Assembly (NCBI RefSeq): GCF_020329435.1
Contig: NZ_JAGKJK010000001.1
Coordinates: forward strand, 62,001 to 126,000
DNA: 64,000 nt
Direction of reading: 5' to 3'
Source: Bradyrhizobium hereditatis
GTDB lineage: Bacteria; Pseudomonadota; Alphaproteobacteria; Rhizobiales; Xanthobacteraceae
Shown: positions 1 to 9,168 of the stretch, piece by piece
Numbering within the stretch: the stretch's first letter is position 1
How the letters are laid out: the number at the start of each line of letters is the position of its first letter
Program-made: the position numbers and the translations under genes
The notes under the pieces: model-generated
What the model saw: only the letters and a program-made list of their open reading frames with translations
What the model was told of the DNA's origin: nothing
Databases searched by the model: none

Positions 1-17
1 GATGACGGAAAGAACCC

Positions 18-662
18 ATGCTCCGCTGGTTTCGCGCCTTCTTGCCAAAGGAGGAGCGGTTTTTTGACCTGTTCGCCCGGCATGCCGAGACGGTAGTGCA
101 GGGCGCCTTGGCATTGCAGGACATGCTGCGCGGCGGCGAGAATACGCCGATATTCTGCCAACGCGTCAACCAGCTCGAAAGCGACGCCGACGGCATCACC
201 CGCGAGGTGCTGACCGCCGTCCGCCGCACCTTTATCACCCCGTTCGACCGCGGCGATATCAAGAACCTGATCACGGCGATGGATGATGCCATCGACCAGA
301 TGCAGCAGACCGCGAAAGCGGTGGTGCTTTTCGAGGTCCGGACGTTCGAACCGCCGATGCGGGAAATAGCGACACTCCTGGTCGAATGCGCCAATCTCGT
401 CAGCCGCGCGCTTCCTTTGATGCAGTCGATCGGCAGCAACATCGCAATGCTGACCGCCATCACCGAGGAAATCGGAAAGCTGGAGGGCCGTATCGATGAC
501 CTCCACGACATCGGGTTGAAGGAACTTTTCCTCAAGCACCGCAACGGCAATTCGATGGATTTCGTCGTCGGCGCCGAGATCTACAAGCACCTGGAAAAAG
601 TGTCCGACCGCTTCGACGATGTCGCCAACGAAATCAACTCGATCGTGATCGAGCAGGTATAG
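18..662 (+). CDS. DUF47 family PhoU-like phosphate transport accessory protein
   Basis: This 214-residue soluble protein belongs to the DUF47 (PhoU-like, TIGR00153-type) family, which forms helical bundles and accompanies low-affinity Pit phosphate transporters. Its length is normal for the family and the whole chain is helix-prone, with no membrane segment or signal peptide. The ATG follows a GGAAAG-type ribosome site. It ends 14 bases before the Pit gene, so the two are almost certainly co-transcribed and the protein probably modulates Pit activity or links it to phosphate signalling. Any Pho box would lie outside the window. The family assignment is firm; the mechanism is inferred from known DUF47-Pit pairs. 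Confidence 0.9.
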   Translation: MLRWFRAFLPKEERFFDLFARHAETVVQGALALQDMLRGGENTPIFCQRVNQLESDADGITREVLTAVRRTFITPFDRGDIKNLITAMDDAIDQMQQTAKAVVLFEVRTFEPPMREIATLLVECANLVSRALPLMQSIGSNIAMLTAITEEIGKLEGRIDDLHDIGLKELFLKHRNGNSMDFVVGAEIYKHLEKVSDRFDDVANEINSIVIEQV

Positions 663-676
663 GACAGGGCCAATCA

Positions 677-1681
677 GTGGACGCCACGCTTGGTCTTCCG
701 ATTCTGATCTTTCTGATCGCGGTCGCCCTGCTGTTCGACTTCCTCAACGGACTGCACGATGCTGCCAATTCGATCGCGACGATCGTGTCGACCCGCGTGC
801 TGCGCCCGCATTATGCGGTGTTCTGGGCGGCTTTCTTTAATTTCATCGCCTTCACGGTCTTCGGGCTGCACGTCGCCAACACGATCGGGAAGGGGATCAT
901 CGAGCCAGATGTCGTCGATGCAGCGGTGATCTTCGCCGCGCTGGTCGGCGCCATCGTCTGGAATCTGATCACCTGGGCGCTCGGTATTCCCTCGTCGAGT
1001 TCGCACGCGTTGATCGGCGGATTGGTTGGCGCAGGCGTTGCCAAGGCCGGGATTGCCGCTGCGGTCTGGAGCGGCCTGTCGAAAACACTGCTGGCGATCG
1101 TGCTATCGCCGCTGGTCGGATTCCTGCTGGCGCTGATGCTGGTCGCGATCGTGTCCTGGCTGTCGGTGCGATCAACGCCGTTTGCGGTCGACCGTGCCTT
1201 CCGCATCCTGCAATTCGTCTCGGCATCACTCTATTCGCTCGGGCATGGCGGCAATGACGCGCAGAAGACCATGGGCATCATCGCCGTACTTTTGTATTCG
1301 CAGGGCCACCTCGGGTCGGATTTTGTCATCCCGTTCTGGGTCGTGATTTCCTGCCAGGCGGCCATGGGCCTCGGTACGCTAATGGGTGGCTGGCGGATTG
1401 TCCGCACTATGGGGCTTCGCATTACGAAGTTGACGCCGATGCAGGGCTTTTGCGCCGAGACCGGCGGGGCGGCGACCCTGTTCATGGCGACTTTTCTCGG
1501 GGTTCCCGTATCCACGACCCACACCATCACCGGCTCTATCGTCGGCGTCGGCGCGGCGCGCCGCATGTCGGCGGTGCGTTGGAACGTGGCGAGCTCGATC
1601 GTCTACGCCTGGGTGATCACCATTCCGGCGTCCGCGCTCATAGCGGCGCTCACTTATTGGGTGGTGCTGTTGCTACGCTGA
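677..1681 (+). CDS. pit: Pit-family inorganic phosphate transporter
   Basis: This is a 334-residue integral inner-membrane PHO4/Pit transporter that imports inorganic phosphate (or a metal-phosphate complex) with the proton gradient. The two inverted PHO4 half-repeats are visible. The first carries [17 protein letters not shown] near residues 14-30 and the second carries [12 protein letters not shown] near residue 190; these Asn-Asp motifs are the family's transport signatures. About ten hydrophobic helices are apparent. It follows the DUF47 gene by 14 bases. Its 3' end overlaps the stop of the convergent sugE gene by nine bases. Length and motifs are complete, so it should be functional. Confidence 0.92.
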   Translation: MDATLGLPILIFLIAVALLFDFLNGLHDAANSIATIVSTRVLRPHYAVFWAAFFNFIAFTVFGLHVANTIGKGIIEPDVVDAAVIFAALVGAIVWNLITWALGIPSSSSHALIGGLVGAGVAKAGIAAAVWSGLSKTLLAIVLSPLVGFLLALMLVAIVSWLSVRSTPFAVDRAFRILQFVSASLYSLGHGGNDAQKTMGIIAVLLYSQGHLGSDFVIPFWVVISCQAAMGLGTLMGGWRIVRTMGLRITKLTPMQGFCAETGGAATLFMATFLGVPVSTTHTITGSIVGVGAARRMSAVRWNVASSIVYAWVITIPASALIAALTYWVVLLLR

Positions 1682-1996
1682 TCCGGTGACGAGCTTCAGC
1701 CCGATGATGCCGGCGACGATCAGTCCGATGCAGACGAGGCGCGCGGCGGTGGCAGGCTCGCCGAACAGGGCGATGCCCAGGATGGCGGTTCCGACCGCGC
1801 CGATGCCGGTCCAGACCGCGTAGGCGGTTCCGATCGGCAGCGCTTTCAGGGCAAGCCCGAGCAGGATGATGCTGCCCGCCATGCAGGCGAGCGTCAGGAC
1901 GGATGGAACAAGCCGTGTAAAGCCCTCGGTATATTTGAGGCCGATCGCCCAGCCCACTTCCATGAGACCGGCGACAAACAACACGATCCAGGCCAT
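1673..1996 (-). CDS. sugE: SMR-family guanidinium exporter (SugE/Gdx)
   Basis: This 107-residue four-helix small multidrug resistance protein is of the SugE/Gdx subtype, which exports guanidinium by proton exchange as an antiparallel dimer. The essential membrane Glu is present at residue 13 (motif [14 protein letters not shown]). I chose the ATG at 1996 over an upstream in-frame start at 2137 because it gives the exact family length and has a strong GGAGGG ribosome site at 2002-2007. The longer version would run through the riboswitch. The mini-ykkC leader supports guanidinium rather than quaternary ammonium as the natural substrate. It is transcribed divergently from prfC and overlaps the end of pit tail to tail. 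Confidence 0.92.
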   Translation of the reverse strand: MAWIVLFVAGLMEVGWAIGLKYTEGFTRLVPSVLTLACMAGSIILLGLALKALPIGTAYAVWTGIGAVGTAILGIALFGEPATAARLVCIGLIVAGIIGLKLVTGSA

Positions 1997-1997
1997 G

Positions 1998-2062
1998 ACA
2001 ACCCTCCGAACCAGGCAGGGTCGTCCCCGCGGATGAGCTCTGAGTTGGAAGGCCGTCCTTCC
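1998..2062 (-). promoter_or_regulatory. Guanidine-II (mini-ykkC) riboswitch controlling sugE
   Basis: Reading the minus strand, two hairpins with ACGR tetraloops stand in tandem before sugE. P1 is GGAAGG-ACGG-CCTTCC (2062 down to 2047). P2 is GCGGGG-ACGA-CCCTGC (2030 down to 2015). Paired stems with ACGR loops are the defining signature of the mini-ykkC class, which binds free guanidine through loop-loop contacts. Just downstream the ribosome site lies in AGGGTTGT (2005-1998), which can pair over eight positions with ACGACCCT of P2 (2024-2017). That suggests ligand-stabilised P2 frees the ribosome site. The hairpins are seen directly; the switching scheme is inferred. Confidence 0.9.
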
Positions 2063-2149
2063 GCAACCGATATGGGACTGGCCAGGGGCCTCTGCAACCA
2101 CCAAATGAAGCTTGATTAGCCCGCCTTTCCCTGCCAAACGCTCAGCCCG

Positions 2150-3769
2150 ATGTCCGACATTGTAATTACAGCCGAATCGCCGTCCCGCTCGCCGCTATCA
2201 GCTGAAGTAGCGCGCCGCCGCACATTTGCGATCATCTCCCACCCGGACGCCGGCAAGACCACGCTGACCGAAAAGCTCCTGCTGTTCGGCGGCGCCATCA
2301 ATCTGGCGGGGCAGGTCAAGGCCAAGGGCGAGCGACGCAATACCCGCTCCGACTGGATGAAGATCGAGCGCGAGCGTGGCATCTCGGTCGTGACCTCAGT
2401 GATGACGTTCGAGTTCGATGGTCTCGTCTTCAACCTTCTGGATACGCCGGGCCACGAGGACTTTTCCGAAGACACCTATCGCACGCTGACCGCGGTCGAT
2501 TCCGCCGTGATGGTGATTGACGCCGCCAAGGGCATCGAGGCGCGGACGCGAAAGCTGTTCGAGGTGTGCCGGCTGCGCGACATTCCGATCATCACCTTCA
2601 TCAACAAGATGGACCGCGAGAGCCGCGATACGTTTGAGCTCCTTGATGAGATCGAAAAGACGCTGGCGCTCGACACCACCCCGATGACCTGGCCGGTCGG
2701 CCGCGGCCGCGACTTCCTCGGCACCTATGACGTCGTCAATGGCGGCGTGCGCCTGCTCGAAGGCGGCGGGGCCAAAACCGGGGCGACCGAGCAGATCGAT
2801 ATTGCAGATCTCGGCAAGCGCAACGCCAGTCTGGATGTCGGGCAGGTTAAGGAAGAGCTGGAACTGGTCTCGGAAGCCTGCAAGCCGTTCGAGCTGGAAG
2901 CATTTCGCGAAGGACATCTGACGCCGGTCTATTTCGGCAGTGCGCTGCGCAACTTCGGCGTCGGCGATTTGCTCGAGGGGCTCGGCAAGTTCGCGCCCGC
3001 GCCGCGCGCGCAGGACTCGAACGTCCGCAAGGTGGAGGCGGCGGAGCCGCGCATGAGCGCCTTCGTGTTCAAGATCCAGGCCAACATGGATCCGAACCAC
3101 CGCGACCGCATCGCGTTCGCGCGGCTATGCTCCGGCAAGCTCAGCCGCGGCATGAAGGCGAAACTGGTGCGGACGGGCAAGAACATGTCGCTGTCGTCGC
3201 CACAATTCTTCTTCGCCCAGGACCGCTCAGTGGCGGACGAAGCCTTTGCCGGCGACGTCGTCGGCATTCCGAACCACGGTACACTGCGGATCGGCGATAC
3301 GTTGACCGAAGGTGAGGACATCACCTTCGTCGGCGTGCCCAGCTTCGCGCCGGAAATCGTCCGCCGCGTTCGCCTGACGGATGCGATGAAGGCGAAGAAG
3401 CTGAAAGAAGCCCTGCAGCAGATGTCGGAAGAGGGCGTGGTGCAGGTGTTCCGGCCGCGCGATGGCGCGCCGGCGCTGGTCGGCGTCGTCGGTCCGCTGC
3501 AGCTCGATGTGCTGAAAGCGCGGCTCGATGCCGAATATTCGCTGCCGGTGGAATTCGAGGTCTCGGAATTCCAGCTCGCGCGCTGGATTTCCTCCGACGA
3601 CCGCAAGAAGCTGGACGCCTTCATTGCCGCCAACAACTCCGGTATCGCCGATGACGTGGACGGCGATCCCGTTTTCATGGCCAAGAACGAGTTCTATCTC
3701 GGCTACACCCGCGAGCGGGCCGAGGGGATCAACTTCTCCAACGTCAAGGACGTGAAGAAGAAGGCGTAA
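2150..3769 (+). CDS. prfC: Peptide chain release factor 3
   Basis: This 539-residue translational GTPase (RF3) recycles RF1/RF2 from the ribosome after termination. The G1 motif [10 protein letters not shown] spans residues 30-39, the G3 motif [12 protein letters not shown] is near residue 98 and the G4 motif NKMD is near residue 152. EF-Tu-like domain 2 and the RF3 C-terminal domain follow. Length fits the family, with a slightly extended N-terminus. It is read divergently from sugE across about 150 bases that hold the riboswitch on the other strand. It is followed by an inverted repeat at 3868-3900 and appears monocistronic. Confidence 0.96.
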   Translation: MSDIVITAESPSRSPLSAEVARRRTFAIISHPDAGKTTLTEKLLLFGGAINLAGQVKAKGERRNTRSDWMKIERERGISVVTSVMTFEFDGLVFNLLDTPGHEDFSEDTYRTLTAVDSAVMVIDAAKGIEARTRKLFEVCRLRDIPIITFINKMDRESRDTFELLDEIEKTLALDTTPMTWPVGRGRDFLGTYDVVNGGVRLLEGGGAKTGATEQIDIADLGKRNASLDVGQVKEELELVSEACKPFELEAFREGHLTPVYFGSALRNFGVGDLLEGLGKFAPAPRAQDSNVRKVEAAEPRMSAFVFKIQANMDPNHRDRIAFARLCSGKLSRGMKAKLVRTGKNMSLSSPQFFFAQDRSVADEAFAGDVVGIPNHGTLRIGDTLTEGEDITFVGVPSFAPEIVRRVRLTDAMKAKKLKEALQQMSEEGVVQVFRPRDGAPALVGVVGPLQLDVLKARLDAEYSLPVEFEVSEFQLARWISSDDRKKLDAFIAANNSGIADDVDGDPVFMAKNEFYLGYTRERAEGINFSNVKDVKKKA

Positions 3770-3867
3770 GGGGCGAGCTGTCGCCCAGCCTACACCGTCG
3801 TCCTCCGCGAAAACGGGGGGACCAGTACGCCGCGGCTTATCCGTAAATCACTGACGTCTCTGGAATA

Positions 3868-3900
3868 CTGTCATTGTCCGGTCAAGCCGGACGATGACAG
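3868..3900. repeat. Intergenic palindromic repeat / possible terminator after prfC
   Basis: A 14-base stem, CTGTCATTGTCCGG at 3868-3881, pairs with CCGGACGATGACAG at 3887-3900 around a five-base loop, with a single G-U. No T-run follows, so it is more like the dispersed palindromes of Bradyrhizobium-type genomes than a classic terminator. It could still stop or stabilise the prfC message. Confidence 0.65.
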
Positions 3901-3933
3901 CCGCGCAGGGGTGATCGATAGCCACCCACATAT

Positions 3934-4018
3934 GCATCCAGTGGATGCCTGCATGCACCGTTAACGCAAGGGAAGCCCTTGCACAGTCTCTGCTTCCGTT
4001 AAAGTATCCACTGGATGC
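3934..4018 (+). promoter_or_regulatory. Twin palindromic operators and putative promoter of the crotonase-tetR pair
   Basis: A perfect 15-base palindrome GCATCCAGTGGATGC lies at 3934-3948. A near-identical palindrome, ATCCACTGGAT flanked by AAGT and GCTT, lies at 4002-4020 and is centred 70 bases downstream. A candidate promoter TTGCAC (3979-3984), 17 bases, AAGTAT (4002-4007) runs into the second palindrome. The likely ligand is the TetR protein encoded two genes downstream. A separate hairpin GCAAGGG-AAG-CCCTTGC sits at 3966-3982. The palindromes are observed; the regulator assignment is inferred. Confidence 0.6.
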
Positions 4019-4043
4019 TTTTTAACAAAAGAGAGACCGCCCC

Positions 4044-4769
4044 ATGACTGACCTCGCGACCTATTCCCGCTCGGGCCCCGTCGGCACCATCGTGATCGAC
4101 GACGGCAAGGCCAACGTGATGTCGCTTGCCATGCTCAATGCCCTACATGCCGCGTTCGACCGGGCGGAGAAGGACAAGGCCGTCGTACTCCTGAAGGCCC
4201 GCGGAAAGCATTTTTCCGGCGGCTTCGATCTCAGTGTTTTCGCCAAGGGCAGCGCGGAGGACCAGTATCTGATGGTGAGAGCGGGCGCAGAGCTGGCGCT
4301 GCGCATCCTCTCGTTCCCGACGCCGGTGGTGGCGGCGTGCCAGGGCAACGCCTATCCGATGGGGGCCCTCCTCATCATGTCCAGCGACCATCGCATTGCC
4401 GCCGAGGGCGACTATCGGATCGGCATGAATGAGGTCGCGATCGGGCTCACCGTGCCTCGTTTTGCGATCGAGATCGCGCGGCAGCGGCTGACGCCGGCCT
4501 ATTTCAGCAGGACGGTCATGACCGGAGAAATGTTCGGTCCCGCCGAGGCCGTCACCGCCGGCTTTTTTGACCGCCTCGTTCCGGCCGATGCGCTGGAGCG
4601 GAGCGCGGAGGAGGCCGCACAGGCGCTCGCCACCATCAACCTGGCCGCCCACGCCGCGACCAAGGCTCGGGCGCGGGGCGCCATCATCAAGACGATGCGC
4701 GAGGTGATCGACCAGGACATCACGCCGCAATATGGCGAGGACCGCGTTGCCAAACGGGCGTCTGCCTAG
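4044..4769 (+). CDS. Crotonase-superfamily enoyl-CoA hydratase/isomerase-like protein
   Basis: This 241-residue crotonase-fold protein acts on an acyl-CoA thioester. The first oxyanion-hole region is GKHFSGGFDLSVF (residues 54-66) and the second is GNAYPMGALL (101-110). Glu130 in MNEVAIGL matches the catalytic Glu164 of rat enoyl-CoA hydratase. The position matching Glu144 is Leu109. A single retained acid fits an isomerase, hydrolase or other crotonase reaction better than classical hydration. It is followed 59 bases later by a tetR gene, and twin palindromes precede it, so it is probably controlled by that repressor. The substrate cannot be read from sequence. Confidence 0.85.
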   Translation: MTDLATYSRSGPVGTIVIDDGKANVMSLAMLNALHAAFDRAEKDKAVVLLKARGKHFSGGFDLSVFAKGSAEDQYLMVRAGAELALRILSFPTPVVAACQGNAYPMGALLIMSSDHRIAAEGDYRIGMNEVAIGLTVPRFAIEIARQRLTPAYFSRTVMTGEMFGPAEAVTAGFFDRLVPADALERSAEEAAQALATINLAAHAATKARARGAIIKTMREVIDQDITPQYGEDRVAKRASA

Positions 4770-4828
4770 CAGAAATCCTCGGCGACCCGGCAGTGGCGCT
4801 GCGTCTCATGCCTTTGTATGAAGGGGAC

Positions 4829-5386
4829 ATGACCACAAAGCCGCGCCGGGCGACCTACCGCCATGGCAATCTGAAAACCGCCGCGCTGAAGGCGGCCACC
4901 CGCCTGGTGGCCTCGGCCGGACACGAGCAGCTGAGCCTGCGCGAAGTCGCGGATGCCGTCGGCGTCGCGCATCGCTCGCTGTATAACCATTTCGCCGACC
5001 GCGAGGCGCTATTGGACGCGGTGGCAACAGAGGCCTATACGAGGCTTGCCGCCATGCTCGTCAAGGCAGAGACGCCGGAGGACTACACCGCAAAGTATGT
5101 CCGCTTTGCGCTCGCCAATCGCGCGCTATACGCCCTGATGACCAGCCGCCCGCACCGCACGATGAAATTCAATCCGCCGCTGCAGGCCGCCGTCCATAAG
5201 GTCATAGCCCAGGCGATGCGGATATTCTGCCAGGATATCGAGAGCCCGGCCGAGCGCCGCCGCGCGGTGATGAAGGTGTACATCACGCTTTATGGCGGCA
5301 TCTCGCTCTACACCGCCGGGGTCCTCGACCAGCCCAGCGAAAAGGCCCTGATTGCGGAACTGTCCGCCATGAACGCGGGGAAGTGA
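4829..5386 (+). CDS. TetR/AcrR-family transcriptional regulator
   Basis: This is a 185-residue TetR-type repressor. The N-terminal helix-turn-helix covers roughly residues 25-58 (LSLREVADAVGVAHRSLYNHF), followed by a helical ligand-binding domain. I chose the ATG at 4829 because AAGGGG sits just upstream; an in-frame ATG at 4793 would add 12 residues with no clear ribosome site. It lies directly downstream of the crotonase gene in the same direction. The twin palindromes at 3934-4018 are its most plausible targets, and an acyl-CoA is a reasonable inducer. The downstream secreted protein gene starts 70 bases later. Confidence 0.88.
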   Translation: MTTKPRRATYRHGNLKTAALKAATRLVASAGHEQLSLREVADAVGVAHRSLYNHFADREALLDAVATEAYTRLAAMLVKAETPEDYTAKYVRFALANRALYALMTSRPHRTMKFNPPLQAAVHKVIAQAMRIFCQDIESPAERRRAVMKVYITLYGGISLYTAGVLDQPSEKALIAELSAMNAGK

Positions 5387-5455
5387 ACGCGATCAGCCTT
5401 GATAGCGCCTGGAGCGCGCATCAGCTTAGTGGGATCGCTTCCAAGGACCCGTTGC

Positions 5456-6058
5456 ATGTTTCGGTTCGCCATCGTGTGCCTGATCGGCCTGTCCGTTGGG
5501 ATCGGCGCCGCCGATGCCCAGTCACGACGCCAGATCGATGCCACGCCGTTTTCGCATGCGCCATGCAGCGTGCTCGACGGCCAGCCTTGCACGCCGTCAT
5601 TCTGCAGCGTGTTCAACGAGGGGCCGTGCATTCCCGAGATCGACTATCCCTACGGCCAGAATCTGCAACTCACGATCGAGAGTGTGCCGCCACAGGACCA
5701 GGTCGCGAAATACAGGAAGCCCAACCGTGATCTCGATACGATCGGCGATCTGTTCGCAGCGCTGCGCTCCTGCTGGACGCCGCCGCCTTCCGACGTCGCG
5801 CGCGGAGGGATGCAGATGTCGGTTCGTTTCAGCTTTAAGCGCTCGGGCGAGATCATCGCTACGCCCCGCATGACCTATGCCACGGCAGGCGTCTCAGCCG
5901 ACACCCGCGCCACCTATCTGAAAGCGATCAACGCGTCGCTCGCGGCCTGCACGCCGCTCAAATTCACGTCTGGACTGGGCGGCGCGCTCGCCGGGCGGCC
6001 GATCGCGATCCGCTATGTCGACAACCGCGATCTGGGAAAGCAGGCGGAGAAGCCATGA
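5456..6058 (+). CDS. Secreted hypothetical protein, possible TonB-C-like domain
   Basis: A 200-residue exported protein. The start at 5456 gives a clean signal peptide (MFRFAIVCLIGLSVG, cleavage near ADA-QS) and has AAGGA upstream; an earlier in-frame start at 5399 would bury the signal. Four Cys residues lie near positions 35-60 (CSVLDGQPC, CSVFNEGPC), and these two similar CSV-x6-PC segments suggest paired disulfides. The C-terminal half (SVRFSFKRSGEI, residues about 120-185) resembles TonB C-terminal-like folds seen in alphaproteobacterial secreted proteins. I do not know its role. Confidence 0.75.
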   Translation: MFRFAIVCLIGLSVGIGAADAQSRRQIDATPFSHAPCSVLDGQPCTPSFCSVFNEGPCIPEIDYPYGQNLQLTIESVPPQDQVAKYRKPNRDLDTIGDLFAALRSCWTPPPSDVARGGMQMSVRFSFKRSGEIIATPRMTYATAGVSADTRATYLKAINASLAACTPLKFTSGLGGALAGRPIAIRYVDNRDLGKQAEKP

Positions 6059-6143
6059 CGGAGCCGCGAGGCGCATTGCGTCCCAAGCCCGTAAAGTGAT
6101 ACGCGGATAATCCGGAAAACCAGCCGCATGACGGGAGGACATC

Positions 6144-6728
6144 ATGGGACTGCTGGTGTTGGTCCTGGGCCTGATTCTGTTTTTCGGCGTCCACACGCTC
6201 ACCATCCAGCGCAAGCTGCGCGCGCAGGTCATCGCCGCGACGGGCGAGGGCGGCTATAAGATCGGCTATGCGCTGGCCTCATTCGTTGGGCTTGCACTGA
6301 TCATCTGGGGTTTTGCCAAATATCGTGCGACAGGTTGGATCGACGTCTGGTATCCACCGGTGGCGCTCAAGCACATCGCGGTGGCGCTGATGTTGCCCGC
6401 GATCATCATGGTGGTCGCTTCCTACATCCGAGGGCGGATCTATACGACGCTGAAACATCCGATGCTGGCGGGCATCAAGCTGTGGGCTGCGGCGCATCTG
6501 CTTGCCAACGGCGACCTCGGCTCGATCATCCTTTTCGGCTCGTTTCTCGCATGGGCGGTCTATGACCGCATTTCGCTGAAATATCGTTCCGACGCCGGCG
6601 CGCCGCCGATTCCCGTCGGTGGTCCCGGCAACGACCTGATCGCGATCGCGGTCGGGGTCGTCGCCTATCTGGCGCTCGCATTCGCGTTCCATCCGGCCGT
6701 GATCGGCGTCCCCGTAGTTGGAGCCTAA
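6144..6728 (+). CDS. NnrU family membrane protein
   Basis: This 194-residue integral membrane protein has about six hydrophobic helices and matches the NnrU family by its N-terminus ([11 protein letters not shown]) and the central [20 protein letters not shown] region. NnrU proteins are linked to nitric-oxide/nitrite metabolism in some denitrifiers, and the family is distantly related to isoprenoid-modifying membrane enzymes. No denitrification genes are nearby, so that role is not supported here. It ends two bases before panB, indicating co-transcription. Confidence 0.85.
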   Translation: MGLLVLVLGLILFFGVHTLTIQRKLRAQVIAATGEGGYKIGYALASFVGLALIIWGFAKYRATGWIDVWYPPVALKHIAVALMLPAIIMVVASYIRGRIYTTLKHPMLAGIKLWAAAHLLANGDLGSIILFGSFLAWAVYDRISLKYRSDAGAPPIPVGGPGNDLIAIAVGVVAYLALAFAFHPAVIGVPVVGA

Positions 6729-6730
6729 CA

Positions 6731-7552
6731 ATGTCGGTTCAGTCTGCCATCAAGCGCAAGACGGCGCCCGATATCCGCGCGCGCAAGAACGGCGAGCCGA
6801 TCGTGATGCTGACGTCCTATCACGCGCATACTGCTGCGCTGGTGGACCGCCATTGCGATGTCATCCTGGTCGGCGATTCCCTCGGCAATGTCATGCATGG
6901 TTTCGAGACCACCGTTCCGGTGACGCTCGACATGATGATCCTGCAGGGACGTGCGGTGATGCGGGGCTCGAAGCACGCGCTGGTCGTGGTGGATATGCCG
7001 TTCGGCTCCTATGAAGCCTCGAAGGAGCAGGCGTTTCATTCCGCGGTGCGGATATTGAAGGAGACGCAGTGCGGCGCGGTGAAACTGGAAGGCGGCGAGC
7101 GGATGGCGGAAACCGTCGCGTTCCTGTCCGAGCGCGGCGTGCCGGTGATGGGTCATATCGGGCTAACGCCGCAATCGATCAACACGCTCGGCTCGTTTCG
7201 CGCACAGGGCCGTGACGAGGGTAGTTGGGATCCGATCCTGAAGGACGCCCAGGCGATCTCGGACGCCGGGGCATTTTCAGTTGTGATCGAGGCGGTCGCC
7301 GAGCCGCTGGCGCGAAAGATCACGGAAACAATCGCCATTCCGACCATCGGCATCGGCGCCAGCGCGGCCTGCGACGGGCAGGTGCTGGTGCTGGAGGATA
7401 TGCTCGGGCTGTCGCCACGGACGCCGAAATTCGTGCGCCGCTATGGTGATCTCGGCCCCGCGATCGAAGCAGCGATTAAGGGCTATGCCGAGGACGTCCG
7501 CTCGCGCGCATTCCCAGGCCCCGAGCATGTCTACGAGATGAAGAAGAACTGA
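6731..7552 (+). CDS. panB: 3-methyl-2-oxobutanoate hydroxymethyltransferase
   Basis: This 273-residue cytosolic enzyme transfers a hydroxymethyl group from methylene-tetrahydrofolate to alpha-ketoisovalerate, the first committed step of pantothenate and CoA synthesis. Family signatures are visible: [14 protein letters not shown] (residues 27-40), [15 protein letters not shown] (52-66) for metal binding, and the GGERMAETV and [17 protein letters not shown] segments. Length is normal. It follows nnrU by two bases and precedes the acyl-CoA ligase by 12. No panC is adjacent. Confidence 0.95.
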   Translation: MSVQSAIKRKTAPDIRARKNGEPIVMLTSYHAHTAALVDRHCDVILVGDSLGNVMHGFETTVPVTLDMMILQGRAVMRGSKHALVVVDMPFGSYEASKEQAFHSAVRILKETQCGAVKLEGGERMAETVAFLSERGVPVMGHIGLTPQSINTLGSFRAQGRDEGSWDPILKDAQAISDAGAFSVVIEAVAEPLARKITETIAIPTIGIGASAACDGQVLVLEDMLGLSPRTPKFVRRYGDLGPAIEAAIKGYAEDVRSRAFPGPEHVYEMKKN

Positions 7553-7564
7553 CGAGGGGGCGCG

Positions 7565-9160
7565 ATGGACTGGTCGCAACACTCCATTCCGGCGATGCGG
7601 CTCGAACCGCGCTTTGGCGATCGGATCGTTCCTGTGTTTTGCGAACGACCCAAGAGCATTGCGGCGATGGTCGCGGAGGCCGTGGCGCGAAACGGCGACG
7701 GTGAAGCGCTGGTTTGCGGCACCAGGCGAATGACGTGGCGCGAGGTCGCGAAACAATCAGCCCAAATCGCAGCGGGGTTTGAAAAACTCGGCCTGCAGCG
7801 GGGTGACCGTGTCGCGGTACTGCTCGGCAACCGGATCGAATTTGTGCTGACGATGCTGGGCGCGGCTCATGCTGGGCTGGTGACGGTCCTACTTTCGACC
7901 CGCCAGCAGAAGCCGGAAATTGCCTATGTGCTGACCGATTGCGGCGCAAAGCTGCTGATTCACGAGGCGGCGCTCGCCGACCGCGTGCCCGACGCGGGCG
8001 ATATCCCGGAAGTCACGCGGCGGATCGCCGTCGACGACGATCCGCTTCTCTCGCGCTTTTCCGAACTGGCCGACAATGCGCCGCTGGCTGCGCCAGTCGA
8101 GGTCGGCGAAGAAGACACCGCGATGATCCTCTATACCTCGGGTACCACCGGCAAGCCGAAGGGCGCGATGCTTGCCCATTGCACCATCATTCATTCGGCC
8201 ATGGTGTTCGCGTCGTGCCTGAAGCTCACCGAAGCGGATCGCTCGATCGCCGCGGTGCCGCTCGGCCATGTCACGGGCGTGGTCGCCAACGTCATGACCA
8301 TGGTCCGGTGCGCCGGCGCGCTGATCATCATGCCGGAGTTCAAGGCGGCGGAATATCTAAAGATGGCGTCGCGCGAGCGCGTCACCTACACCGTGATGGT
8401 GCCGGCGATGTATAATCTCTGCCTGCTACAGCCGGATTTCGACAGCTACGATCTGTCGAGCTGGCGGATCGGCGGCTTTGGCGGCGCGCCGATGCCGATC
8501 GCCACCATCGAGAAGCTGGATGCGAAGATTCCCGGCCTCAAGCTGATGAATTGCTACGGTGCGACCGAGACCACCTCGCCATCGACCATGATGCCGGGTG
8601 AGCTGACCGCGAGCCATATCGACAGCGTCGGCTTGCCCTGTCCCGGCGCGCAGATCGTCGTGATGGATGCCGAGGGCCGCGAACTGCCGCGCGGCGAGAT
8701 CGGTGAAATCTGGATTCACAGCGGCTCCGTCATCAAGGGCTACTGGAACAATCCCAAGGCGACGGCGGAGAGCTTTACGGCCGGCTTCTGGCACTCCGGC
8801 GACCTTGGCTCGATCGACAAAGAAAATTTCGTCCGCGTGTTCGATCGGCAGAAGGACATGATCAACCGCGGCGGCCTTAAGATCTATTCCGCCGAGGTCG
8901 AGTCGGTGCTGGCCGGCCACCCCGACGTGGTCGAGAGCGCAATCATCGCCAAGCCATGCCCGGTGCTGGGTGAGCGTGTGCATGCGGTCGTCGTGACGCG
9001 CAATCCCGTCGGCGCCGAGGCGCTGCGCGCCTGGTGCGCCGAACGGTTGTCCGACTACAAGGTGCCGGAAACGATGGATCTCTGGACGGAGCCGTTGCCG
9101 CGCAACGCCAATGGCAAGGTCATGAAACGGCAGCTGCGCGACGCCCTCACCGCGGCCTGA
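7565..9160 (+). CDS. Acyl-CoA synthetase / AMP-dependent ligase
   Basis: A 531-residue adenylate-forming enzyme that activates a carboxylic acid to its CoA thioester through an acyl-AMP intermediate. The A3 phosphate-binding loop LYTSGTTGKPKGAML lies near residues 189-203, the A5 motif MNCYGATETTS near 330, the A7 motif WHSGDLGSID near 408, and the A10 lysine motif LPRNANGKVMKRQL close to the C-terminus. All core motifs are intact. It sits 12 bases after panB and probably shares its transcript. The chain length or aromatic nature of the acid cannot be inferred. It converges on the reverse gene that ends at 9169. Confidence 0.9.
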   Translation: MDWSQHSIPAMRLEPRFGDRIVPVFCERPKSIAAMVAEAVARNGDGEALVCGTRRMTWREVAKQSAQIAAGFEKLGLQRGDRVAVLLGNRIEFVLTMLGAAHAGLVTVLLSTRQQKPEIAYVLTDCGAKLLIHEAALADRVPDAGDIPEVTRRIAVDDDPLLSRFSELADNAPLAAPVEVGEEDTAMILYTSGTTGKPKGAMLAHCTIIHSAMVFASCLKLTEADRSIAAVPLGHVTGVVANVMTMVRCAGALIIMPEFKAAEYLKMASRERVTYTVMVPAMYNLCLLQPDFDSYDLSSWRIGGFGGAPMPIATIEKLDAKIPGLKLMNCYGATETTSPSTMMPGELTASHIDSVGLPCPGAQIVVMDAEGRELPRGEIGEIWIHSGSVIKGYWNNPKATAESFTAGFWHSGDLGSIDKENFVRVFDRQKDMINRGGLKIYSAEVESVLAGHPDVVESAIIAKPCPVLGERVHAVVVTRNPVGAEALRAWCAERLSDYKVPETMDLWTEPLPRNANGKVMKRQLRDALTAA

Positions 9161-9168
9161 AACAGCGG

